From the NCBI RefSeq assembly GCF_000213175.1, contig NW_009799101.1:4028011-4092010 (forward strand): 64,000 nucleotides of DNA, given 5' to 3'. Position 1 is the first letter of the stretch, and each line of letters starts with the position of its first letter. The DNA comes from Neurospora tetrasperma FGSC 2508. Taxonomy: Eukaryota > Ascomycota > Sordariomycetes > Sordariales > Sordariaceae. The notes beneath the pieces are model-generated. The model did not search any database. It had not been told where the DNA came from and saw only the letters and a list, made by a program, of their open reading frames with translations. Both the position numbers and the translations under genes were made by a program. Shown here piece by piece: positions 1 through 10,398 of this stretch.

Positions 1-95
1 GTGCTACTCCCCGCAGTTTTACGGAGCGATTGGCATTTGAGGAGGCTATGGAGCGGAGGAGGTCAATGAGGGACTCGGACGATGAAGATTTGTAG
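1..95 (+). CDS. C-terminal end of an unidentified protein (partial)
   Basis: The window opens inside a possible coding frame that starts at base 3 and ends with TAG at 93-95. The roughly 30 visible residues are charged, rich in Glu, Arg and Asp, and finish with an acidic Ser-Asp-Asp-Glu-Asp-Leu tail, which is a plausible disordered C-terminus. Only 12 codons follow the stop before the next in-frame stop. No domain is visible, so no function can be given. The rest of the gene would lie to the left of the window. The frame is short enough to be chance, so confidence is moderate to low. Confidence 0.4.
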   Translation, partial: ATPRSFTERLAFEEAMERRRSMRDSDDEDL

Positions 96-1114
96 AAGCA
101 TACTAATAATGGCACGCTGTGGTTCGCATGATACCCTGGAGGAGCAGAGGGTTGGAAAGGATTACGCATGGAACTGATGAGACAGGAGTTCATGGGATCG
201 GTATTACTGGAGGCAGACATTTCCTCTCTGAGCATTGAATTGAACCTGCTACAAGCGACGCTTCTCCTTCTATTACCCTGTAACGGTAAAGCTTATCATG
301 TTACAAACGCAAGTGGGCATACGAGGAACCTTATAACGTGTTGATTCTGAGCGAGTGGCAGCCAGATGGGAGACATGGCGGGTGGTACACAAAGTCTAAT
401 GCTCCGTATGCAATGGGAAAATGATTTAATTGGACTTCTTGAAACATGCAATTGCCTATGTCACCATGCCCACAAGTCATCCCCTTCGGGACCACGGACC
501 GGCGGTACCAAAGCCGGACGCTGTCCGTTGTCACTTCGGTGCCCCGGGTCCGGGCAACGGCGGCTCATGCGCAACCAATCAGAAGGAAGGAATTCATGAA
601 CCATGCCTTAACATTCTGGAAGGTCTCTCCCGTCCAAGCTTTGTTTGTCATGGCGGCTTGTCACCTCGCACCACTGATGCACCCCCATTTCATCCAAGTC
701 GTAGCCCGTGTCACAAGTTCCTTCCCGTCGCGATGCCATTCTCAACTTATTCCCAGCGATTTGGCATGGGTGGTCTCCCTTTAGTCTACCGGTGCAAACC
801 CACTTAACCTGAGCTTCAATTACACGGACCGGCAACTAATTCGGTGAACCCTTTGATCACCGAGACTCGCACTTGCCCGGCTGCTGGAAATCTGTACAAC
901 TTCACGGCGCCACAAAGACAAAGGAAAGGTGGTGGCGGGCAAGGGAGACCAACATATAGCTAGGTGTCCTCAGAGACAACAAGGTCCCCAACCAAAATCC
1001 GAGACGGGAAAACCAACAAACGAACCAAATGAAATGACACGACGCAACCGCTTCGCGACCAGGTCGCCGCAGCCAACAATTACGGCGGGGACCAAGTCTC
1101 TGCGACCAACAACA
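96..1114. other. Intergenic region upstream of the glutaminyl cyclase
   Basis: About 1 kb with only overlapping short frames in conflicting strands and no recognisable protein. It should contain the 3' UTR of the left-hand gene and the promoter of the cyclase. A GC-rich patch lies around 500-560. I see no RNA gene or repeat. Confidence 0.5.
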
Positions 1115-2435
1115 ATGTCTGCTCTACCAACCCTCCTCAACCTCCTCTTCGCTGCCGTCGTGCTCTTCGTCGCCCCATCCCTCGCCTACCAACCTCTCTC
1201 CGACACCCAACTCAAAGCCATCCCCGCTCCCCTCAATTCCGACTTCGACATCAAAACCGGCGCGCTCCTCGCCCCGATCCTGATCCCTCGCGTCCCCGGC
1301 ACTCCAGGACAGGCCAAAGTCCAGAAACACTTTGTCGACTTCTTCTCGCGCGAACTGCCCGAATGGGACATTTCGTGGCAGAACTCAACAGCCACCACTC
1401 CCCTCTCAGGGAAGAAACAAATCCCTTTTCAGAACCTGATCTTCCGACGGGAACCACCATGGACGAAGGAGCGAGGGCCGGGCAGGGCGGCGCTGTTGAC
1501 GCTGGTGGCGCATTATGATTCCAAAATCAGCCCCGAAGGGTTCATCGGGGCGACGGACAGCGCGGCGCCTTGTGCGGTGTTGATGCATGTCGCTAGGACG
1601 GTGGAGGGGTATTTGAAGAAGGTTTATGAAAAAGGGGTTTCCGGGGAACTGGGGAAGGAGGGGAGGGAGGACCCAAAGAGGGAAGTGGGGGTGCAGATAT
1701 TGTTGTTGGATGGCGAGGAAGCGTTTAAAGAGTGGACAGATACGGACTCGCTTTATGGTGCTAGGTGGGTTTTGCCTGTTTTTTCCCCCCAGTCTGTTGG
1801 ATGATCTATCAAGGAGAATGAAAGGACACTAACACCATACTGCTTATGAAAACAGATCTCTCTCCGAGGAATGGGAGAATACACCCTACCCGGCCCTGTC
1901 GCGCTTCGCCAACCCCATTCGGCAAATCGACCTCTTCGTCCTGCTCGACCTCCTCGGCTCCGCCGACCCGGGCGTGCCCTCGTACTTCCAGACCACCCAC
2001 TGGGCGTACAAGAACATGGCCACGGTTGAGGCGCGCATGCGCGCCCTTGGACTCTTGGAAAGCAAACCCAAGGACCCGTTTCTGCCCGAAGCCGGCAAGC
2101 TCAAGGAGCATTTTGGCAGGGCCTACGTGGGCGATGATCACCAACCGTTCATGGCTAAAGGAGCGCCGGTGCTGCATATGATCCCGACCCCGTTTCCGCA
2201 TGTGTGGCATAAGATTGAGGATGATGGGGAGCATCTGGATTTGCCCACGGTCAGGGATTGGGCGAGGATTGTGACGGCTTTTACTATTGAGTATCTGGAG
2301 GCTACGACAGGAGAGGCTGGGGCTGCTGGAGGTGGGAAGGAGGGAAAAGGGGAGGATGCTGCTGCTGCTGCTGCAAAGCAGGGGACTACTGATGGGGAGG
2401 AGAAGGCTGGTGAGGGTGCTGGGAAAGGGCCTTGA
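1115..2435 (+). CDS. Glutaminyl-peptide cyclotransferase, M28 family, secretory
   Basis: Two exons, 1115-1764 and 1856-2435, give 409 residues. The 91-bp intron has a CTAAC branch site at about 1829. The ATG at 1115 is chosen because a hydrophobic signal peptide follows at once (residues 1-24, likely cut after Ser-Leu-Ala). The family converts N-terminal Gln or Glu to pyroglutamate in the secretory pathway using one zinc. Expected metal and catalytic motifs are present: HYDSK at about 133, GATDSAAP with Asp148, DGEEAF with Glu201/Glu202, DSLYGAR bridging the intron, and PHVWH near the end, whose His is the third zinc ligand in animal enzymes. The C-terminal 40 residues are a Gly/Ala/Glu/Lys-rich low-complexity tail absent from animal homologues. 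Assignment is firm; the physiological substrate in fungi is unknown. Confidence 0.9.
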
Positions 2436-3476
2436 TGGATATCTTGTCTCATTGTTTTGTTGTTCACTAGTCGGTTTATAAGAAGCTGTCAATATACATG
2501 GTTCAGGTAAGCAGCCATGTATAAACCAGTTGTGGATGAAAGTGCAGTGCTGTCACGGTACACTCTGAATCTAAGTTTAGATGCTCCTTTGTGGTCTGGT
2601 CTGATCTACAACTTACACAGTACAAGGTGTAATCGGATGGGATGGTGGAGCGATGGAGACGCGACTTCGGGACTGAATCTCGACGCAATAGTGTGGCCCC
2701 CGGTTTGCAAGCATCAATGTCGGTCTCTTTTAGAGGTGACTGTAAAATTCCCAAATACAGTTCAAATCAGTTGCTTGGGTGATTTCAGGGCCACTTTCTG
2801 CCCGTCGTATCGCAAGCTCCCGTCATTGTAGAAGTAAGTTTTCCCCATTCTAGAGGCATCCAACATGTATCCTTAGGGGTGCAGCGGGGTGGCGGGGCAG
2901 GACCATGTTGGCGCTGTAAAAAGTGGAATTCAAGGAAGTCACAACGTCAAGTAGGTTCCATCGCCTCAGGTCCCCACTGCCCTTCCTGGCGCGCGCCTGC
3001 CCAACCCAAACAACCAACCCAGGGCAACCTTATTTCCACTTCCATGTCCACGTTTGACCCTTCCACCATCCGTCCTCATTCCGACATCCACGCCTGACTC
3101 TTCCACCGCCTGCGAACATCTACCGTACGCCATCTCCCATAAAGTCTGAACCGCCTCTCCCATACCGCCTACGATCGCCAATCCCATCTTCACATTGTTC
3201 TGGACTTGTTAGATTTATCGGCGCAGAGACTGCTTCAGTGCATCTCTGCTTTCCATCACGGCTTCTCACGGGCGACAGCTGCCTGACCAACAAAACCCAA
3301 CAGGCGGCGAATCCTTCAATCCCCTGCGCAAGACGGTCACTATTGGCTCTGTACTTTTCAACCGCGCCCATACGACCCAGCGACAACCTTCGCCACATCC
3401 TCATTATCTAGTTCAACAGTCCTCCATTTCTTCAACCACAGCCCAGTCGGATCTATCTTCGGCACTCAGAGAAGCC
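2436..3476. other. Intergenic region and 5' leader of the CDK gene
   Basis: About 1 kb. The first part should be the 3' UTR of the cyclase. From about 2990 the plus strand becomes C/T-rich, with many CCA and TCC runs, as is usual for fungal promoters and leaders. No gene-like frame is seen. Confidence 0.5.
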
Positions 3477-4582
3477 ATGGACGGCAGGAAACACCCAAGC
3501 TCTTTCCAGCAGCTCGAAAAGTTGGGAGAGGGTACTTATGCTACTGTAAGAGATATCTTCTTGGCCCAGGACGGTTGTCCCTCGGTGAACACGGGGAAGT
3601 ACTTGTAGGGTGCAAATGGCTGACACTACGTCCTCAGGTCTTCAAAGGCCGCAACCGACAGACGGGCGAGCTAGTAGCTCTCAAGGAGATTCACCTTGAC
3701 TCGGAAGAGGGAACACCGAGCACGGCAATCCGCGAGATCTCGCTCATGAAAGAACTGAAGCACGAGAACATTGTTGCTCTACACGATGTTATTCACACCG
3801 AGAACAAGCTTATGTTGGTGTTTGAGTACATGGATGGCGATCTTAAAAAGTTCATGGACACCAATGGCGAAAGGGGAGCCCTGAAGCCCCATGTCATCAA
3901 GTCCTTCATGCATCAGTTGCTCAAGGGTATTGACTTCTGCCACAAGAACAGGGTCCTACATCGAGACCTGAAGCCGCAGAACCTCCTTATCAACAGCAAG
4001 GGCGCTCTGAAGCTGGGAGATTTCGGTTTGGCGAGAGCATTCGGTATCCCAGTTAACACCTTTTCGAATGAGGTCGTCACTCTTTGGTATCGAGCTCCCG
4101 ACGTGCTTCTTGGAAGTAGAACCTACAACACCAGCATCGACATTTGGTCCGCGGGATGTATCATGGCTGAGATGTTCACCGGCAGGCCCTTGTTTCCCGG
4201 CACCACTAATGAGGATCAGATTGTTCGCATTTTTAGGATAATGGGCACGCCGACGGAACGTACATGGCCTGGCCTCACCTCGTTCCCCGAGTACAAGCCT
4301 AACTGGCAAATGTATGCGACACAGAGCCTGTCATCCATCTTGCCTCAGATTGACCGCGACGGCATCGACTTGCTTCAGCGGATGCTACAGTTGCGACCTG
4401 AATTGCGAATCTCGGCCCACGATGCGCTTCAACACCACTGGTTCAACGACCTGGTCCACCAACAGCATCATCACCAAGCGCAGCAGTCCATGATGCAACA
4501 GCCGCCAATGATGCAGCAACAGCCAATGATGCAGCAGCATAGAGGCTATGGACAGCCGCAACCCAACTACGAGGGCTACTAG
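3477..4582 (+). CDS. PHO85-type cyclin-dependent kinase
   Basis: Exons 3477-3545 and 3638-4582 encode 337 residues. The 92-bp intron interrupts the glycine-rich loop just before VFKGR. A complete kinase core is visible: G-loop GEGTYATV (about 17-24), ATP-site Lys39, the cyclin-binding PSTAIRE helix at 50-56, catalytic HRDLKPQN with Asp133, DFGLAR with Asp151, and the activation segment [20 protein letters not shown]. That activation segment and the PSTAIRE helix match the Pho85/PhoA/CDK5 group, which in fungi couples phosphate status, glycogen, polarity and development. The residues after about 290 form a Gln/Met/His-rich tail ending NYEGY. The stop is TAG at 4580-4582, and the same frame stays open for 243 more residues (see the next entry). 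Kinase identity is firm; which cyclins it uses cannot be read here. Confidence 0.95.
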
Positions 4583-5314
4583 ACAGAGTATCTTCCAAAA
4601 AGCGGAAGGCAGACACGGCCGGTTCTGGGGTTCCCTCCACCAGTTTTGTGGCATCGGCCGATGCCAGTAGTGCCAGGGTCCCCTCCACCAGGATTTAAGA
4701 AGATTTGGGAGCAACTGATGCCAGTAAGAGAGGGCTGCTACACCGAAGAGCAGTTTCTAGGAGGGCGAACAATGCCAGAGTATCCTCCACCAGGGAGATA
4801 TCCTCAACCGATACTCGGACATCCTCCAGCATGGAAATATTCTCAACCAATGCCCGGGCACCCTTCACGTGGGAAACATCCGCAACCGATGTCATGGTAT
4901 CCTTCAGGTCAACAGGTTCAAACGGGCCTTTTACCGAGAGAAAATGATTTGGTTAACCGTGGCATGGGTTCGACTACAGACCAATTAATGGCGTGGAAGG
5001 GAAATTTTAGGAGTGACAATTCTGGGATGGACATGCCACGGCGGTCACTGCCCGTGGACCCCAGTTTCAACCCGTTTCTACATAATAATGGACAGCGAAA
5101 TATAATGACGCCACACAGGCCTCCAATACAAACAAGTGTAATGGGTGATGGACACCCAAATGCGATGCCGCCGCGATTTCAGTTGCTTCAGTCATCTTTT
5201 GTGCCTCCGGTTCCCCCTCCTCCACCGGCATTACCGAGGTTACCGGCGTCACATGCGCCTCGACATCAACACATGGAATTTCCACAAAGTTTCCAAACTC
5301 AACCCATGATGTGA
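4583..5314 (+). other. In-frame 243-codon open extension after the kinase UAG
   Basis: Directly after the TAG the kinase frame remains open to TGA at 5312-5314, with no ATG needed. The predicted sequence is rich in Pro, Gln, Met and His, like the tail before the stop. It carries imperfect repeats of about 14 residues between 4770 and 4910, built on a Tyr-Pro-Gln-Pro-Met/Ile and Gly-His-Pro core. Near the end a run of seven prolines is followed by more Pro/His-rich sequence. A free-standing gene starting at ATG 4661 is possible but would have to be a tiny Pro-rich protein with no gap behind the kinase. The likelier readings are an extension made by UAG editing or readthrough, or a recently lost C-terminal tail. 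That it is translated is an inference. Confidence 0.5.
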
Positions 5315-6412
5315 ACGGTTCCGGACCTAACGTTGGAGAGAGAGGTTCATCTGTATCTCGGTTTGAGAAGCTGCCGCCTGATTCTCGATCATTTCGGACA
5401 AGAACATACGCCGATGTTGCACGTTCCTCGAGCTCAACTCGCGAAGCTAATGACACACGGCGGACGAGCACAATAACCAAGTAGACGGTAGTCCTTGTTA
5501 TTATGCTTACTTGGTATGGTCATTATCTACAAAACGGAGGCATAGCTGGAGCCTTGGGCGAAGATGACGGGAAAAGGGTAGCGCACGCCAGAGAAAGGTT
5601 GTTGTGCCGTACTTATGCATTTGATTTGCCTTTCCTTCAAATAGTTGTTACGATTAGCAGCGGAAGTTTTCATGTATGTTGAATTGAAGCGAACATTGAT
5701 GATAGTCTTCATCATTCTCATTGTTCCCGTATTTGCTTTACTAGAGAGTTTAGGCTGTTCTCTTAGTCGGGTTGAACTGTATATTTGTAATTCGAGATAG
5801 CACCAACGTTATACATGAGTTCTGAGAAATGCTGGTGATGAGATGCTCGGCTATTATTACGCGGTGTATGTACATTGTCTAAACAAGCGAGCTTTCATCC
5901 CAAACCAAACGGCCTTTCGCGATTGTTGGCATCGATCCTCTTATAGACACAATGACCTTTTCATGTTCCTTCCAGGTTGTTGGCATGATGCATTAGGTTC
6001 CCCAGAACTCCGTTGTTAAAGGTGGAACACCCCGCAAGAGGGCGGGCGGGAGCGTCTACTACGTATCGATAAGCCTTGATCCCTGGCCGGCCCAGAGGTG
6101 CCTGGAAGCCCGCCTGGGCCTGCTCCACCTGATTTGTTGTAGCCGCAGTGTAACCAGCGCCGGACATGGCGCACTGCGACGGACTTCGACGCTACCAAAG
6201 AGTCGGTACTGGCACTGCCCGAGCTTGATCCATGCCCTGCAACAACCGTACAATAATAACCCATTCTCCAACGACAACCCGACTCGTTGTGTCTCCTGGC
6301 CACCGACAACGCAACTTGTCGCGACAACCAACCGACCAGCCGTCTCTCCATCGACAACCCTTGGCTTTCCACTGCATGCTTTAAACCGTCTTCTCGGGAA
6401 ACAGTCGCCGCG
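5315..6412. other. Intergenic region between the CDK and Sgf73 genes
   Basis: Frame 1 stays open from 5148 to a TAG at 5481-5483, overlapping the end of the kinase extension. Its last third has protein-like Ser/Thr/Arg-rich sequence, but no splice that clearly joins it was found. From 5484 to 6412 I see only AT-richer UTR-like sequence followed by a C/A-rich leader, and no gene. Confidence 0.4.
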
Positions 6413-7813
6413 ATGGCTGCCGTGGAGTCACGCAAAGGTATCGTACACCTTTGGACGCGCCCGCAATGATGGCGAAGACGATGCCTTTCCACAGAACGAC
6501 GCTGACCATGCTTGTGCGAGGGAACAGACGAGGAGGCGACCACTATCAAGGTTGCCTCGTCAAAAGCGATCCGTAATGTCGTCAAGCTGAAGAGGCAACC
6601 AACAAATAAGCTCTCGAAGCCAGGCAATTGGAAGGAAGCCACAACACCGCTTGATAGTCTGTACCCATTCATCACCGAATCCATCAACCTGTTCCTCTTC
6701 CGCCGCTAACCGATTGCTTGCATAAACTTAGACGAGGAAAAGAAAAGGGCCAAGGAGAACGCCGCCCCTCCGAGCCCCATCATCAATCAACTAGACCCCC
6801 CCGCACAAGTCACATTCGACACCGGCCGGCCGCTTGACGATGTTCCCGATCTGATCTACTGCAAGCTCTGCAAGAAGGGAGTCATCAGGACCTCCGGGAA
6901 GGAGCATATCGACGAATGTCTTCGCATCAAGAGGGAAAAGGCGCAACGCAAAAAGGAGGCCCGCGAGGCACGTGAGCGCGCCAAGGAGGCTGCTCGTGAG
7001 GAGGAAGCCCGCAAGAACGACCCCGACGGCGCTGCGGGCCGCGACGATGACGACAGCGACGCTGACGAGCCCACCGAGAGAAAGGGGAACGGTGGAAAGA
7101 CGACAAAGAAGGCTACCGGCAAGAAGCCCGATACCGGCGGAAAGAAGAGGAAGGCCGAGGGAGACCTGGAGAAGGGCAAGGCCAAGAAGAAGAAGGACGA
7201 ACCGAAACCCAAGACCGCCAAGCCCAAGGGCCCTGTGGATGTTGAGAGGCAGTGTGGTGTCATCTTGCCCAACGGGCAGCCTTGCGCTCGTTCACTCACG
7301 TGCAAGAGTCACAGTATGTCGGCCAAGAGATCCGTGCCGGGGCGATCCCTACCGTATGATATGCTCCTTGTGGCATATCAGAAGAAGAATCAAGCAAAGC
7401 AGCAACGAGCCGCCATCGACGCCAATGCCCCGTTGGAGGAGGACGACGATCCGAATGCCGGTGCGGTGGACAGTGACGAGGAGACAGCTGCCGTTATGAA
7501 CGCCCTAGCGAACTGGCGACCGCAACCGGTTGTCCCTCAACCTATCATTGCACCGATCAAGAGGCAGTACCAGCTGGCACGGTTGCACGAGCAACTCCAG
7601 ACCGTAACGAACGGCGGCCGACTCAACATTTTCAAGGTTGTTGGATTTGGTGCTCAGAAGCTCCCGGAGGGCCATCCTGGTCTCTATCAGCAAGAGGAGG
7701 AACATGCCGGTGATCCCGACGTCTCCATGCAAGAAGCATTTTCCCGACGTTCATCGACTTTCAGTCTTGCAGGACCACCGCAGCGAAGGCCATCAGTGAC
7801 AAGCAGAGCTTAG
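6413..7813 (+). CDS. SAGA-complex subunit Sgf73 (ataxin-7/SCA7 domain)
   Basis: The main coding block runs 6732-7813 and stops with TAG at 7811-7813. It contains an N-terminal zinc-finger-like segment (YCKLCKK, then His and Cys near 6905-6920), a Lys/Glu/Arg-rich linker, and an SCA7 domain at about 7230-7400 with [20 protein letters not shown], the Cys/His signature of Sgf73/ataxin-7. The protein anchors the deubiquitinase module (Ubp8, Sgf11, Sus1) to SAGA in the nucleus. The start is ATG 6413 (exon 6413-6437). Joining 6437 directly to 6732 keeps the frame and gives 368 residues. A middle exon, 6528-6660, with a [10 protein letters not shown] motif also looks real, but joining it through the only canonical intron (6661-6731) breaks the frame. 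Its inclusion would need a GC donor at 6624 or the weak acceptor at 6747. The first exons are therefore uncertain; the SCA7 identification is firm. Confidence 0.85.
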
Positions 7814-9154
7814 GATGCTCGGCCACATAGCCCCTCATCGCAACATCGAAATCCTAAAACTGCTTTATCCCCAATACTGGAAAACTACACGGTATCCAGT
7901 ACTTCTGCTTCGAAACGAAAACGGCTGGTAGACCATCTTGAGGAGGAACTAATGGATATATCACGACAAAAACGAGTGCGCTTGACTCCTGAATTAGGTC
8001 CGAAATCATCACCGAACCCGAAGCTGGTACGGCAAATTTTGCCGCCACATGTGTCGGATATTAGGAAGAGTCCCAGTGGCGCAAAGCGCCCAACAGACAC
8101 AATGGAACAATACCTCAGACAGACATTTGCTCCTGTTAGGAGAGATGATAGCGTCCGATCACTTCATCCAGCAAATTCATCTAGGCCTGGAACCGGGGTA
8201 AGCTCACAAAGGCCGCCTAGGCAGGCATACCCCACACAAAGACCTCCAAGCCGCGATGCAGAGAGGGCTGTTGCCCGTCCAGGACCGACCAAACATTACC
8301 ACGACGAATTACCTGCTCGGAGGGATTCAGTTGGTGTGTCACTTCGAGGAGGCGGCTCAGAAGTCGGATCTCCAAGAAGGCATTACCTTGTGAGCCCAGC
8401 AGCCGCACAGACCCCAGCTCGACGTCCAAGTCGGCGGCTGTCCTCAGCATCACCCGGTCAAAAATCACTACACCTGAGTCCCCATGTTCCGGATGAAGTT
8501 CGCGCAATGGATGCTGAGAAATGTCCAGAAATCTCACCGGAAGAAATGGACATGCTTCGGGAGATATATATGGCTTGTCAGCAGCACCCGGAAAAGTTTA
8601 ATGAGTACCGTCAGGAATACCAAGCTTATCAGCAACGACTACAAGTACAAAAGGGCTCAAGCGGAGGGAAACAACCAACGGGATCTCAGTCCGCAAGCCC
8701 AGCGACTGAAGTCCCCCCTCGTTCAATGTTCGATAAAACCGAATACCATGAAACTCAGCGTGTGCTGGAACAAGCGCAATTCAGACCTGCTTGCTCCCCT
8801 CGCCACGGCTCTAGTACGGTTTTGCGTGGCGGCACTGCTTCCTCTTCGAACACCCTAGCAGGCACTCGTCAACGGCCGGAAGTATCATCACCGGTAATTA
8901 GCACACAGCAAAGTTTACCCGACACTCCACATACCCCTAGGAATCATCAGCGCAAGCGGTCTGGTCCTATACCACGAATAATACTCAAGGTACCGAAGCG
9001 TACCCTGCAACCGAATATGGGCGTCTCACCAATGAAAGGAGGTTCTCAACGAAATGTTTTGAGTTCACCGAGGAAAACTCACGGCCCAGTGGGAGGCAAA
9101 AGCCTCAAGGACTCTTCGGTCGAGGAGAGCAGTCTGGTTGGTACTGATGACTAG
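7814..9154 (+). other. In-frame 446-codon open extension after the Sgf73 UAG
   Basis: The Sgf73 frame continues without interruption from 7814 to a TAG at 9152-9154. The product would be disordered, Ser/Pro/Arg-rich, with basic clusters (SASKRKR near 7905, RKRSGP near 8955). It has one more structured stretch around 8540-8650 with EEMDMLREIYMAC and a Tyr/Gln-rich helix. The first ATG in the extension is at 7952, so a separate gene is formally possible, but there is no spacer and the phase is the same. The UAG lies in a small hairpin: GAGC (7806-7809), seven-base loop (7810-7816), GCTC (7817-7820). The A at 7812 is the third loop base. The length makes chance openness very unlikely. Whether it is translated by editing, readthrough or its own start is an inference. 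Confidence 0.6.
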
Positions 9155-10398
9155 AGGGCATCCGAAAAATTAGTAAATCGGAGCAGTTGGATCACCTCCG
9201 CTTAACTAGAGGATGGCTGCTCGCGACAACGGAGTCTACGGTGACGCAGCCTAGAATTATCCGATATGAAGTCAGGAAATGGAGTTTGATAAATGCGACT
9301 ACACGATGGTCCTACACTGGGGGGATTTGGATCTCCAGTTGTTATTTGCGTGGGCTCTCACCATGAGCCTGTGGTTCCTTTTACTGCACTACAGCTATGC
9401 TGCCTTTCCTTTATACCTACTTTCTCATTTGGCGTTGGAAGTTTCAGAGAGGAACAAACGGGTTTTGCATTTCGGATACCTCACTGGTTGGAACTTGGAA
9501 GGCATAGGCGTTGGTCGGTTCTCTATACAGTTGGAACTATTGACCTATCTTTACGTATCATCTTCTTTTGCAACTTTTTCTTTCTTTCTCTTCTTTTCTT
9601 TTGGTTTTTGGTTCTGTGTTGACGGGGCTTGCTTGGTCAATATATCGACTCAAGCGGATAGGATAGGTTTGGGTCTTCAGTTAGTTAGATATACGAAGAC
9701 GAACCTGGTGGGTTTGGGTTGTGAACCACGTCTGGGGTTCGAAGCGATCACCCGGTATGATAAGAGGTAAATATAGAAGGGTGAATTTGATCAGCGTGAT
9801 ACCTCAACTACGATAGATGGCATTTTGAGGTATTGATAAAGTGTTTATACGAGTTTCATTTATTTATCTGTGTTGCTGCCATTTGAGTACCTATAGGATT
9901 GGAATGAACGATGAATAGCACATGCTACAAAACTGTGCCGATCACTCAAGAGACCCCATGTGCGCCAAGGACGGGATGACGTCGGATCGCGCCCACACCT
10001 CCAGCAAGGCTAGTGTAGTGTAGTTCTAGACCTCGGCATCTGCCCAACATTGTCCAACCCCAGGTCTTCCCTTTCTCGCATCATTGTTACTTACCTATCA
10101 TCATCGATTTTCATATTGATTTTCTGCCGTGTCTGCGTTGTTCGCTCGTTTCTCTTTTTTTTTTTTTTTTTTACCAGCGGTGCTCCTGTTGTTCACTTAA
10201 TAATATTCTTTCCATCCAGCCAACGTCAAATTCCCATTCCACTTTTATCCCCTCCCCTCCTCTCACCAACTAACTTACCGCTCTGAATATCTGGTTTCGT
10301 TGTTTCCCACCATCATCACTTAACCCACCACCAGCAGCATTTCCTCTCAGCTTATCCTAAGTATACACTCCCATCACCAAAGAGACACAGAAAAAAAA
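9155..10398. other. Intergenic region upstream of the solute carrier
   Basis: A 163-codon frame with an ATG at 9279 crosses this region. Its hydrophobic Phe/Leu-rich composition follows from T-rich sequence (for example 9560-9605), and it shows no family features, so I read it as UTR. From about 10050 the strand is strongly pyrimidine-rich, with a T run near 10150-10172, typical of a promoter and leader. AAAAAAAAATG at 10391-10401 gives a good start context for the carrier. Confidence 0.5.

Noticed and set aside
4661-5314. Independent Pro-rich gene starting at ATG 4661
   Set aside because: Possible, but the frame is already open from the kinase stop, there is no spacer or promoter-like sequence, and the composition continues the kinase tail, so it is treated as an extension.
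9279-9770. 163-codon hydrophobic frame
   Set aside because: Phe/Leu-rich sequence follows from T-rich noncoding DNA; there is no regular membrane-protein pattern or family motif.
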